Origin: Cycas panzhihuaensis
Taxonomy: Eukaryota; Cycadophyta
NCBI GenBank assembly: GCA_023213395.1
Contig: CM041465.1
Span: 215,147,741 to 215,211,740, forward strand
DNA length: 64,000 nt
Reading direction: 5' to 3'
Each line of letters opens with the position of its first letter. Position 1 is the first letter of the stretch. A program made the position numbers and the translations under genes. Under the pieces are notes generated by a model. The model had not been told where the DNA came from and ran no database searches. It saw only the letters and a list, made by a program, of their open reading frames with translations. Of this stretch, positions 13,977 through 24,207 are shown piece after piece.

Positions 13977-14069
13977 TTCTAAGTATTTATTAACAATTTT
14001 AGTTTGTCCATCTATTTAAGGATGATAGCTAGTGTAGTAATTCTTGCTAAAAATTGCTTTCGTATTTTG
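13977..14069 (-). pseudogene. G1 Ty3/gypsy integrase, core fragment
   Basis: A 93-bp scrap of the G1 integrase between two later insertions. Read on the minus strand from the Tat1 target site it gives DPKYESNF.QELLH, then a shortened stretch ending NRWTN. This matches the integrase segment around the second catalytic Asp (S/T-D-R-D-P-x-F.S.FW.ELF) and the HPQTDGQT region, with a small deletion in between. It joins in frame to 39171-39655 on one side and 10990-11372 on the other. Confidence 0.8.
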
Positions 14070-14620
14070 GATCCTGTTTCCTAGCTACCAGGAATGGGTT
14101 CTTAGCAAGTCGACTCAGGTAAGCATAGGTATGCTTCTAGCCTTTTCCTTTGTTACTTCTATAGAAAGGTAAACCAAAGCATCCTTTTATTGCACGACTG
14201 ACTGATATATTTGAGTGATCATCTTGCATTTGTTGCATGATCATATTGCTTGATACTCTTTCAACCTATAATGATCTGTGGGACATGCATCCCCATGGCA
14301 CTCCACAACCCTCCTATGCGCCTCCATGTTGTCTTAAGCGTCACTTAGCATGTGTGATCCGTTCACATCCTCTCTGACACATCACAACTCTTAGCACCTT
14401 GCTAAGTGTGACTGGTACATCCCTATTTGTTTGCCAGTTTCCTAGGAACCCTACCTCTTAAGTACCCCATCTGGTTTAGGTCATCCCTTCCATATGATTA
14501 TCCCCAGCCACTTGGATAGAGGACCAACCCCTCACAGGCCTAAGGTACCCTTCTTTAGGGCTCCCAGGTACCTTGTCTTCTATTATTTTTACTTCTGTCA
14601 TCACACCACAGAAAATGTCA

Positions 14621-14667
14621 CAGTACCGCGGTAAACTTCGTGGTACTGTGAAGTTTGTCGTAGGGCA
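14621..14667. promoter_or_regulatory. Palindromic GTACC module in Tat1 5' LTR
   Basis: Two inverted/direct motif copies, GTACCGCGGTAAACTTC and GGTACTGTGAAGTTTGTCG, stand side by side and can pair with each other. The same module is in the 3' LTR (36451-36500), in the Tat2 LTR (58265-58310) and within intron 1 of the antisense PMD gene in both Tat elements. It lies about 130-170 bp upstream of the LTR TATA box, so a U3 enhancer role is plausible inference. Confidence 0.6.
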
Positions 14668-14790
14668 ATTGTCATAAATCATTTTTTAAAATTTATCGTG
14701 GGAAATTTTACCTTTTTCACCAAATTACCATGTAGCTTAGTCATCCCCCAAGTCCTATCCTAACCCTAATCGTCCATTCAATCTAGGGTT

Positions 14791-14803
14791 AAGTATAAAG
14801 CCC
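14791..14803 (+). promoter_or_regulatory. TATA box of Tat1 5' LTR
   Basis: AAGTATAAAGCCC, preceded by CTAGGGTT. The same arrangement occurs in the 3' LTR (about 36622) and in the Tat2 LTR (minus strand, 58129-58138, GTATAAAACCC). Conservation across diverged LTRs supports promoter function and would put the U3/R boundary about 30 bp downstream. Confidence 0.65.
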
Positions 14804-17185
14804 AAAAGAACTTTATTTTCCTCCTCTTCTTCCACGAATTCTCCTCTCTTCTCCTACTTCTATAGGCAGTTTTCTGCAGGAACGCCCTGTAACATCTGAG
14901 ATTCTTGTGCCCCAACCTAAGATCTTCCTTCTCCAGCTCAGATCCATGGTAGTAGGCTCATGAACAAGCTTCTCCAAGCAAGGATTTGCTCCAAGTCTCA
15001 CCTCCACGCTCTATCAACAAGTTTCAGCAAGCTTCTCTCCAGGTTTCATAGCTCTTGCAGGGATCCATTTGTAAGCACCATAGATCTGTCCTTTCCTGCC
15101 ATTTTCCTTAGGCAGGCCTGTCACTAATCCAGCCTAGTAGGTACCACCTCATGCTTGTTCCATTTTTTTACTTTTAAATTCCTGTAAAAGATATTGGATT
15201 ATTTTGTATATCTTTCATTTCATAGCTTTCTACTATATACAAGAGGCATTTCCTCCATTCCTTCCTTTTTATCCACATTATCTTCCTGCTTTCTCCTTGT
15301 TTCTCCAAGGAGGCTGTAGGGAGAGGTCCTTAAAGAGTGAGAGAAAGGAGCCAGGGTAGATTCTACACCTAACCAAGCCTGCTCCTCAAGGGCAACCCCC
15401 TTCTCCTCTTTTCCTCTCCTCATCTTGTGCCTTTCTTGGGCTACTAGGGAGCTCCCGAAAGTAGGCTATCGCTAGTATCAGAGTATGTAGCCTCTTGCTA
15501 CGTTGGTTCCAGGCCTAAGCACCTTACTTGGGTAGATTTTCTAGGCCCAAGAAGTTTCACATATTGACTTTGGGTCTTGGCTTAATCAAAGTTGTAAATT
15601 GTTGCACATAGCAATACTTGTAACATAGATGATATTTACAAATCTTGTGCTATTTGTTTCTCTCATTATTTACTGCCATTATGTTGTCCCAACCTGCTAT
15701 TTCCTGTGGTTAGAGGCAGTGTGGAGGTATTCTCATTGGAGGGTTAGCCATTCTGAGGCTAACCATCTAAATCCTTTGTCTTATATCACTTGTTTTGGAG
15801 GAGATTGGAAGTTGTTTCCTTGGTTGGAAATTTACTTGATTTAAAGTGCTTTTTTCTTATAACATTCTTAGCATTTCATAGTTATATATATATATATATG
15901 TTTAGCACTCTAGCATCCCCTTAGAAAAGGGAAGAGAACCTTTGTGATTATAGGTTTTACCGCGTCGCTCATGGAGAAGGACACATCGTTTCAATCCCGG
16001 TACATCCTTTATCCTTCTTTTCCTTGGTCTTTTCCGTTGCTAGCATAGACTTTCTTTTTGTTTCTCTTGCCTTTTCTTTTTAATTCGAGGAAGGTAAGGG
16101 AGCCCCAACGCCATCGCCTTACACTGCTCGCGTGTTGGAGGAAGGAAAGGAGAAGCAAGTGCAGTGCAAGACAACGACCTTGTTTCATCCGTTTAACTTT
16201 CCAAGTATGCCACCCTCTACCTTTTGTAGTTCTTTACTCTTCTTAACTTTCAAGTTTGTATATCTACATAATAAAAACATAAAAAAGAAGAAGCAAGGAA
16301 CTTATTTGCATCTACCCTTTTGCACATGCATGCCACACTTGCATTATAGAAAAGAGCACAAGATAGGAGATATCCCCCTGCTCTTTCTATTTAATTGCGT
16401 ACACCGTCTTAGGCTTTGCACCTTTAGCATGCGTGTTTTGTGCTATATTGGATTGCTTCCTCGATCCTTTTTTTCCTATTTAAAGTAAAAAGAGAGTGAG
16501 GATTCATATTTGAAAGAAGAATGAGAGAGAGTATATTTGTTGTTTCTTTTATCTCTTGTTTGTACATGTAGTCAATTAGATACCATTTCAGTATTGCACA
16601 TCGTAGATAGACTCTTTCACCCATAGGACGGTGAGAGCTTATTCCACCATCATCCTTTACTCCCTTGAACTCACTTTAGGTGGGTTTGTTCAAGGAGCAT
16701 TCATTCCCTAGTGCATCCTCCTCTAACCTCATCACATTTATACTAATTTAAAACTTTGGACACCTTCTCCTTTGAGTTGGTTGCGTGCGTGAGGTGGATA
16801 TTCAACACCACCCTTACAAGTGTGTACCTCCCGTGCCACTTGCCTGCACACATCTTATTCACATACCTTCATCTCTTACAAGAATCTATTCTCTCGTTGG
16901 GTCTTCCCTTTTCCTTCTGGCCATCCAAGGGTGGGAAGACCTACATTTTGAGGTTACCCAGGAAACTGAGGATATCCCTCAATTGTACTACCCCCAAAAC
17001 CAAAACTAAGTTACCTAGAGGGAAGTTGTGTGTCATTCGTCGGTCCTGAACCTGCATTTTGATGCACAGATATTGTATGCGGGTGATTCCTTTACTTATT
17101 AGATTGACTCTTCTATTTTAAAGCCTTATGTTGACCAACCTAATCCTAACCAGGTGTAGTTACCATCCCATAGACATGATTCCAC

Positions 17186-17203
17186 TGGCAACCATACTAG
17201 GGA
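17186..17203 (+). promoter_or_regulatory. Putative primer-binding site of Tat1
   Basis: TGGCAACCATACTAGGGA starts one base after the LTR end, where the primer site must lie. It may be a decayed aspartate-tRNA-type site (TGGCGCCGTTGCCGGGGA), but only about 10 of 18 positions agree, so the tRNA identity is open. Confidence 0.4.
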
Positions 17204-18540
17204 CCCACTAGTAAGGGAATCAGTCTTTCTCCCTTCCTGTTGGTGCTACTTCCTCTTGGTTGCTTTCCCTTTTAGTCTTATTGGGTAGCCCCCAATGTAT
17301 GCACTACCTTATTTCTCTTTCCTTCCAGCACATAGGCAAAACTTACATGTGACAATTCTCATGTCACCTACGAGGTCTACCTCCACTGTTGGAAGAACCC
17401 TCATATCACTCCCTTCATACATCAGATCCCGATTCAATCATGGAGGGATCTCTTTCAGATTGGCCATATCATGCTTATGTGTCTGATTCCCTTAAACTCT
17501 CTACTTCCTTCCAAGGGTCCCCCCAAGGAAGTAAAGATCCCATCTTTTATCCAGGTGACCAGTAACACCTGTAATCTCACCATTCCTCTACTCATGAAGT
17601 AGAGCCTTCATCTCCTTTAGAGTTTCACCACCACCATGGTGATTCTCATGGGGATCGCCCTACAGGATCCGCTTCATACGAGGTTCCTTCCACCTCTTAC
17701 GATCAGGCAGATACCCCTCCCGCCGATGTAGTAGAAGCCTTAAGCTAATGTTTCTAAGCTGCCCATCTCTAACCACACCCTAAGTGGTTTGAGAACATCT
17801 TGTAAAGCATTGTGCTTCCTTCTTTTACATCTCCTTTGCCTCACATATCCCATTCGACTTCCTTACTTATGGTGAGCCTACCTCTTACTTCATCCTCTTC
17901 TCCCCATGGTGTATGTTCCTTGGGAACCACTCATGGCATGTCTTCTTCTCAACTTAGGTTGAGCATGCCCCTGTCTAGTCAAACGACTAATCCTCCTCCT
18001 ACCATCATTTATCCACTGCCTACTAGACCTAGGGGACCCGCATGTCCCCCTACTTCTAGTCACATGGGGCCTACCCCCACACACTCCCTGCACCAACCTA
18101 GGGACTCTTCCCTCTATGTGCCTCCTAGTTACACCACTCAACCATGGGGGCACGGTAAAGGAAACTCCCTACTTGCTTATGAGGTGGACCCTTTACATTC
18201 TTATGGGGTCACGTCACCCATGGGCAACCCATATGGGTAAAATCTGGTCCCTCACCCCTCATTTCCACCATCCTGTATGGCACCTCACATCGTGCCTTCA
18301 AGGAGGGCCAATACCCTCCTAAGGCATTTTATCTCAAGCTCCTTTCCAACAAGGAGCGTTCCCTCTAGGAGGGATGGGTCCATCACACCTATCTGTTCCT
18401 ATGCATGTCTCTTTGAATGTGGGATTTATATCCTCTCACCAAATAGTGGGAGGACAGCATCCCTTTTCAAACCAAACCCTCCAAGGAGGATTTGGAGAAA
18501 ACCTGCCCACCATCGTTTCCAGCTTTCGTTGACCTTATGG
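17204..18540 (+). other. Tat1 leader and gag N-terminal region, Pro/Ser-rich, decayed
   Basis: Between the primer-binding site and the gag core. An open frame at 17812-18240 is rich in Pro, Ser and Thr, as is common for the N-terminal part of large Tat gag proteins, but it shares no motif I recognise and is followed by stops. Treated as decayed gag leader rather than a gene. Confidence 0.4.
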
Positions 18541-19928
18541 TCCATTCAAGGGCACATCCCTTTATGGACTATAGGTTGACACCTCTATCTATCGAGGTGC
18601 TAAGAACTAACTTACCGCCTCACCCTCCTAAAGTCCCCAAATTCGATGGGACTTCGTCATAGGACCTATCAGAGCATGTCCATAGTGTTTCTATAGCATG
18701 CATCAACTACTAGGCTTATGACCATATTCTTATAAAACTCTTTCTACGATCCCTTCAAGGTGATGCCCTCAAGTGGTTTTATCACCTACCCGCGCATTCT
18801 ATTTTGTCATTCTAGTAGCTTGTGGATGAATTCATCAATTACTTTGATGTAGCTCACCTATTCGAGAGTGGGATGAAATCCATTTTGTCTCTTAAACAAG
18901 GTCATGATAAAATGAATCGTGACTTTGTGAGACATTTTCATGACCTTCTTCATTCCACCAAGGTGACTTTGCCTGAGGAGTTGAAGAGTGACCTCTTTGT
19001 CAATGCCCTTTGCCCAGAAGTCCATGTCGAAGTCCTTAAGACGGGGGCAACTACATGTGACTCTGCCATAGTGAAGTGCTTGGTGCTTGAGGCCATTGAG
19101 ATCTAGGATGGACTCAAGAAGCCTCTAAAGTCTTCACAATGACGTGAGGCACCTCCACCACCATCTTGAGAGACCAAAACCCAGCAATCTGCTAGGTCTT
19201 CTTCTCATCCTATCGAGAAGACCCTAGATACTCTCACTTCAGCCATACGTTCATTCAAGCATACTACGAAGGAACTTAAGCTTCAGGATCCTTCATCCCC
19301 CACATCTAACAAGCTAGTCCACTAGGCTTCCCAAGTTGCTCCTTCTAAGGGTGGCAACACCGAGTCCTCTCAAGTGAGGAAACTCGATTCCTCCCTTAAG
19401 AAGAAGTGGTGCTCTATCCATGGAGAATGCTTCCATGAAGATTCATGATACTGGGCCCAACATCCTAGAGCTACCCCGCAACATGACTCTTCCCCCAAAC
19501 AGGCATCTAGGCCTAACCTAGATCAACCCGTCTATAGAGATCCCTTCCCTAAACATGGGGAATGCGATTGCAATCACCAATAAAAGAGCAATCGAAACTA
19601 AGGAAGATCCCCGAACCCTCGCCCTTTACAAGTTAAAGGGAAGGGTGTAAGAAATTCATCCTCTTCCTTGGGTTCCCTTGACTGTCATACTCCTTCACCT
19701 TTGCAATCCTAAAACAAGGAAAAGAAGGTAATTTAGTTGCTTAGGACTACTCTATTGTATTCGCTAGCTTGGTCTCAAGTAATCAAAGAGGCAAATGATG
19801 CCTCTTCATCTACATCTCTCCTTGACCCTCTTTTGGAAACCTCTCTTCCAGAAGCTCTTTCACTCCCCAAGACCATTCCCATGCACCCTGGTCGTTATGA
19901 CTTCTGAAGGGTTCTTCCCTAACCCACC
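18541..19928 (+). pseudogene. gag: Tat1 gag (decayed)
   Basis: One frame, interrupted by several stops, holds the Retrotrans_gag core. It starts PPKVPKFDGTSS, then FLRSLQGDALKWFYHLPAHSI, VDEFINYFDVAHLF and MNRDFVRHFHDLLHST, and ends KCLVLEAIEI (about 18590-19106). This is the usual gag order: KF.G..., L.G.A..WF..L...S...F..L...F...F. Further on in the same frame is a basic/Ser-rich linker and KKWCSIHGECFHEDS.YW (about 19403), resembling the Cys/His motif of Tat gag. The frame runs on without shift into the protease, as expected for a gag-pro polyprotein. Stops (for example TSS*DLSEH, CINY*AYD) make it non-functional. Confidence 0.8.
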
Positions 19929-20524
19929 ATGAAGGGGAAGCCTTTCTCTATCATTAACGAGCTCCATACTATGGCCATTGGAATGTCCATGATAGGCGTC
20001 TTGAGGAGCTACCCAAAACAACGCACACTTCTTCTGGAAGCCTTAGGATTAGGTGACGCATTTGTTCATGCCTTGGGTGTTGCCCCAAGTCGTGAACCCG
20101 TCATCTCTTTTGATCTTAAGAACCTTCCCCCTACTAGTGAAAGGGAGCACCGGTGGTATTTCCCTTTCACCATAACCATTGATACGTCCAATTATACTTT
20201 ACGGAGAACCATTTTCGACAATAGTTCTTCTATTAATGCCATGCCCTTGCGTGTCATGCAAGAGCTTGGCATATCAACCCTAGAGCCAGTTCCATGGTGG
20301 TGTCACGACTACGATAGTAGCGAAAAGACACCCTTAGGATCGGTATCCATCCCTCTTACTCTTGAGGACAAGACTGTCCTCACTGATATTGTAGTCCCTG
20401 ACATTGGCATCAACTACAATCTCCTATTGGGGTGCCCATGGCTCGACTAAATAGGAGTCGTGTGCTCCTCCCGTTGGGGACAACTTAAATTCGTCCATAA
20501 AGGGCAAATGAGGGTTTTCTCCTA
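19929..20524 (+). pseudogene. Tat1 aspartic protease (active site altered)
   Basis: Residues RWYFPFTITIDTSN..LRRTIFDNSSSINAMPLRVM match the retropepsin entry strand and active site of Tat elements, normally DNGSSLN. Here it reads DNSSSIN, so the active-site Gly is Ser. The downstream flap and hydrophobic segment DIGINYNLLLGCPWLD matches the conserved Y.LLLGRPWI. The open part is 19929-20450 (173 codons), in frame with gag; a stop follows CPWLD, and similarity continues to RWGQLKFVHKGQMRVF. It would process the polyprotein if intact. The Gly change and the stop argue against activity. Confidence 0.85.
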
Positions 20525-21290
20525 GGAGCTTCCTCCCACTAAGCAACCACACTAATCTCGTTAAGCGATTCATGGCCAAGTAAATGGAAACAAGAACCTT
20601 TCTACATATGCCTCTGCTTGCTCTATCACCATCCGTAATCCATCTCCTTTGGAAGAAGACCCTTTGTCTACTTCTTCCAACCTCACATGCTTTTCCTCTA
20701 TTAGTGTCGAAAGCTATGGGTACCTTGCCATACTTAGCGATGACGAGTTTGATGGTGAGGATGAGGATTTCCCTCATCCTATCTCTTTTCTAAGCATGAG
20801 TAGAGGGCACCTCCTTCATTCTAGATCTCGATATGGAACCTTTATTATTGGAGAAACTAATTCTTCTCTTGTGTCCCATGTCATCGCTCCTATTGATTAG
20901 GCAATCCTTGAGTCTTCCCCTTCATCATCCCCCATAGGCAACAAAGTTGAGGAGCCTCCTATTGTCCCTCATGGGGGATGTCTTTCTGACTCTTCTGGAG
21001 AGTCCTTTGGGTATGTCGAGTAGTGTATTGACCATCACAGTCCCACTGTTTCTACTTCCCCTCTCTCCTCGTCTTCTTGAAGTGTGGTCATCTATGGGGT
21101 GGATTACTTCGAGGATGACGATTCTCTGCTTGATCATTTAATAGGCTCCATGCCTAATCTCTCTTCTGGTCACCATAGGCTTAGCCACTTGAAGGTCCCT
21201 AGCTATTAGGTCTTCCCTCGCTGACTCAATTTCATCGCCTACTCTGACCCTTCCCGTTGACTGATCACCCCTTCACTTTGAGGAGGGGAA
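20525..21290 (+). other. Tat1 protease-to-RT linker, decayed
   Basis: About 770 bp between protease and reverse transcriptase. Short Ser/acidic-rich open pieces (for example 20649-20900, with GEDEDFPHPISF) are consistent with the linker of a Tat polyprotein, but I see no domain. Stops occur in all frames. Confidence 0.5.
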
Positions 21291-21294
21291 TGCC

Positions 21295-22050
21295 ATGTGC
21301 ATGGGGGCAACCCAGAACATAGTCCTTGTCCCAAGCAAAGTCATTAAGGTAGGAGCGGAGTGCTCTCCTGACAAAGTAAAGGAGTATACCCTTCTATTCC
21401 AGGAGTTTCAAGATGTCTTTACGTGGGACTATTCTGATATGAAGAGCATAGACCCTTTGATCATTATCCACCACCTCACCACTATTCCAGGCACTTGCCC
21501 TATGCATCAAAAGTAGCATGCTCTTCACTCCAAGCTTTTAGTTGCTGTGAGGATAGAAGCTGAGAAACTCCTAAACATGGGGTTAATCACTTCCATCGAT
21601 TCCCTAAGTGGGTGTCCAATATTGTCCTTGTTGCTAAAAAGAACGGGACAATTTAGATATGTGTTGATTTCTGAGATATTAATAATGCATGTCCCAAGGA
21701 CAACTTCCCACTTCCCTTCATCGATCAGATCATTAATCGAACTGCCGATTTCAAAGTCATGTCCTTAATGTATGATTTCTCCAGCTACAACCAAATTCAG
21801 ATTTCTCCTGAAGACCATCATAAGACGGCCTTCACTACTCATTTGGTACATGCAACTAAGAAGTTCAGGCTCTACTTGCTTGGGAATACAACTCGGGTGA
21901 TTGTCTAATCTAATCCCCTACAATATTTACTCACTCGACCCAACCTAATAGGTAGGACTAATAAGTGGGCCATCCTCCTCCAAAAATTTGACTTCTAAAT
22001 CATTAACAGGAAGTCAAAGAAGGGGATGGTGGTGGCTAAGCAGCTCGTCG
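21295..22050 (+). pseudogene. pol: Tat1 reverse transcriptase/RNase H with internal deletion
   Basis: The frame begins with the RT N-terminal segment KVKEYTLLFQEFQDVFTWDYSDM. The fingers/palm follow: AEKLLNMGLI, VSNIVLVAKKNGT, CVDF.DINNACPKDNFPLPFIDQII, DFSSYNQIQISPEDHHKTAFTTH (about 21605-21845). Within about ten bases (21846-21856) it jumps to HATKKFRLYLLGNT, RSNPLQYLL-like DNA and KWAILLQKFDF.IINRKSKKG, the C-terminal part of the gypsy RNase H. The catalytic YxDD of RT and most of the first RNase H, including its active site, are therefore missing. A roughly 1-kb deletion explains this better than divergence, because both sides align well. Stops are present too. Confidence 0.85.
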
Positions 22051-23403
22051 ACACCCCCATCCCAAACCCTTTGGATGTTCCTGTTGACAACTCTCTCCCT
22101 GACGAGCCTATCCTAGCCATTCAAGACTCTCCTCCTCATTTGCTTGCTAATAATGAGTGGTATGGGGATATCGTACAATACCTCACTCAGCAGCAGTATC
22201 ACCCTGAAGCTAGCAACAAAGTTAGGTCTCGTATTCAGGCTACTACCACGTAGTACTTCCTTATGGGTGAAGTATTGTATAAAAGATCCTTCGATGGTAT
22301 CCTTCTTCACTACGTCAACCCTGATGAAGTGAACCAAATACTCCATGAATGCCATAATGGTATTTACGGGGGCCACTTTGGAGGCCAATCCATGGCCCAA
22401 AGAATCCTTCGTATGAGGTATTATTAGCCATCCCTCTTTAAGGATGCCCATGCCTACGCCCTGAGATGTCGATGATGCCAGGAGTATGCCAACATCACTA
22501 ATTTGCCTTTCGAGGTTCTCCATCCCGTCATATCTCCATAGTCCTTCTCCCAATGGGGGTTGGACCTTATTAGAGCCATCTCCCTATCCTCTTCATCGCA
22601 GCACAAGTTCATCTTGACTGTTATAGATTACTTTACTAAATGGGCGGAAGTAATTCCTTTAACCACTACTCCTGGTAAGACGATAGCCACATTCGTCTAC
22701 CAGCATATCATTTTTTGTTTTGGAGTTACCCGATGTCTTGACCACAGATAATAGGACTCCTTTTTGTAATAAGGAGATGGACGAGCTTTGCAAGAAATTC
22801 AACATTTCTCACAAGACTTCTTCTCCCTATTACCCCTAGGCCAATGTCCAAGTTAAATCATTCAACAAAACCCTCATAAATATTTTAAAGAAAATCGTAG
22901 TCCAATCTCAAAGAGATTGACATCTCTAGCTCTCTTCCGCTCTATGGGTATATCGCACATCTATCTGTATGGCTACAGAAATGACTCTTTTCTCCCTAGT
23001 CTATGGAACAGAGGAAGCTCTCCCATTGGAAGTAGAGATTCCCTCCTTACGAGTCTCTCTCCGAGGTCTTGTCGATGAGGAGTCTATCTGCAAGGCTTGC
23101 CTCTTAGACCTTGAAGCCTTAGACGAGAAGCACTTGACTACTTACTAAATAAACCTCGATTCTAAGGCCACGGCATGAAGGATATATGAAAAACACCTTC
23201 ATTCCTACCCTTTACATCCTACGGACCATGTCCTCAAACTAGAATACTTCCATGACCACCTAACCAAATTTGGACCCAAGTGGGTTGGCCCCTTCATCAT
23301 TCTCAAGAGCCTTGAGAATGGTGCTTACAGGATTGCCACCCTGGAAGGTCTCGAATTTGAGAAGGTTGCTAATGGGAAATTCCTGAAGAAATATTATGCA
23401 TGA
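22051..23403 (+). pseudogene. Tat1 integrase (decayed)
   Basis: A zinc-binding HHCC segment (LHECHNGIYGGHFGGQ ... CR.CQEYAN, about 22340-22490) is followed by the catalytic core: GLDLIRAI (first Asp), VIDYFTKWAEVIPL at 22619-22660, then a frameshifted TDNGTPF equivalent near 22745 and YYP.A.VQV.SFNKTL. The C-terminal domain includes FGPKWVGPFIILKSLENGAYRIATLEG and ends GKFLKKYYA-stop at 23403. The same protein is present in Tat2 with better conservation of some parts. Several frameshifts and stops (for example CR*CQ, CLDHR**) make it dead. In an intact element it would insert the cDNA with a 5-bp TSD, as observed. Confidence 0.85.
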
Positions 23404-24207
23404 CTATTTCACTCTTTTCCTTGTGCTCTGAAATGAGCCTAAACTACCACCCTAGGTGCATTCCCATTCCTTCTAGTCACAGGTCGAATGGCGGTTTAGG
23501 TTAGCCTTCTTCCTTCTTTTGGATTCCTCCTATAGAACCCCTCATCCCCCTTTCTTTGGGGGGCCCCGTCTTCCTAATTAGGTGTGTTGTCCCTATCGCT
23601 CTTGAGCCTAGAAACATTCGCCAGCTAGGATGGCATGTTGGAGTATTGTTACTCTCTTTCTCGCTAGCACTTCCTTTGCATATTTTGCTATGCTCCTATG
23701 TGGATATGTATGCCTCCTTGATTCCTAGCCCCACATATGTCTATCGCCAATGCTCATGGTGATCGTGTATGTGCCTTCTAGGAATGTGGCCCTACATGAA
23801 AGGAAGTGTATGCAACCCAAATAAATCTCAAACGTAAACCATATAATAACAACTCAAAACATCATAATCTATAGCTCCTCGTGCATCTGTGCACCCTCAT
23901 ATATATACACACACACATATATATATAAGTAAAATGTAACACCACCCATCATCATGTGTCATCATACACATCAACATATGTCAAATGGGGTACCAATGGC
24001 CCCGTCCATATACATAAAATCATAATGTGTCATATCATACAAATGGTATGTTACATCTTCCGTGGGAAGCCAGAATCCTTGTAGGGAGGAGTACAATTAT
24101 GTGGTAACATATGGTGACTCCCTGGAGGTTCGGTGCTTTCCCAGATCAAAGCTGGTATCTCCTACTCTCTAATGCTCTCCTGCTCTTGGGGTATCATCTC
24201 TTGGTCT
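23404..24207. other. Tat1 spacer between integrase and antisense gene
   Basis: No coding signature. It is homologous to the Tat2 spacer at about 62673-63337 (shared segments around 23690-23780 and 62850-63040 in inverted orientation). Such conservation suggests the 3' untranslated regions of both converging genes. A CA/TA run lies at 23900-23925. Confidence 0.55.

Larger units (their letters stand above)
14075..17184 (+). repeat. 5' LTR of Tat1
   Basis: 3110 bp, from TGTTTCCTAGC to GATTCCA, collinear with 35906-39165; roughly 90% identical in the parts I compared. It contains the palindromic GTACC modules (14621-14667), a TATA-like box (about 14793), a short TA run (15883-15898) and several open frames without recognisable proteins. 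The ending ..CATCCCATAGACATGATTCCA matches the Tat2 LTR end (..GTAGACGTGATTCCA). Confidence 0.9.

Noticed and set aside
17812-18240. 142-codon Pro/Ser/Thr-rich frame as a separate gene
   Set aside because: It lies in the gag leader of Tat1, has no motif and is followed by stops; better seen as decayed gag N-terminus.
22113-22553. 146-codon minus-strand frame
   Set aside because: Shadow of the Tat1 integrase zinc-binding region, which is supported by motifs on the plus strand.
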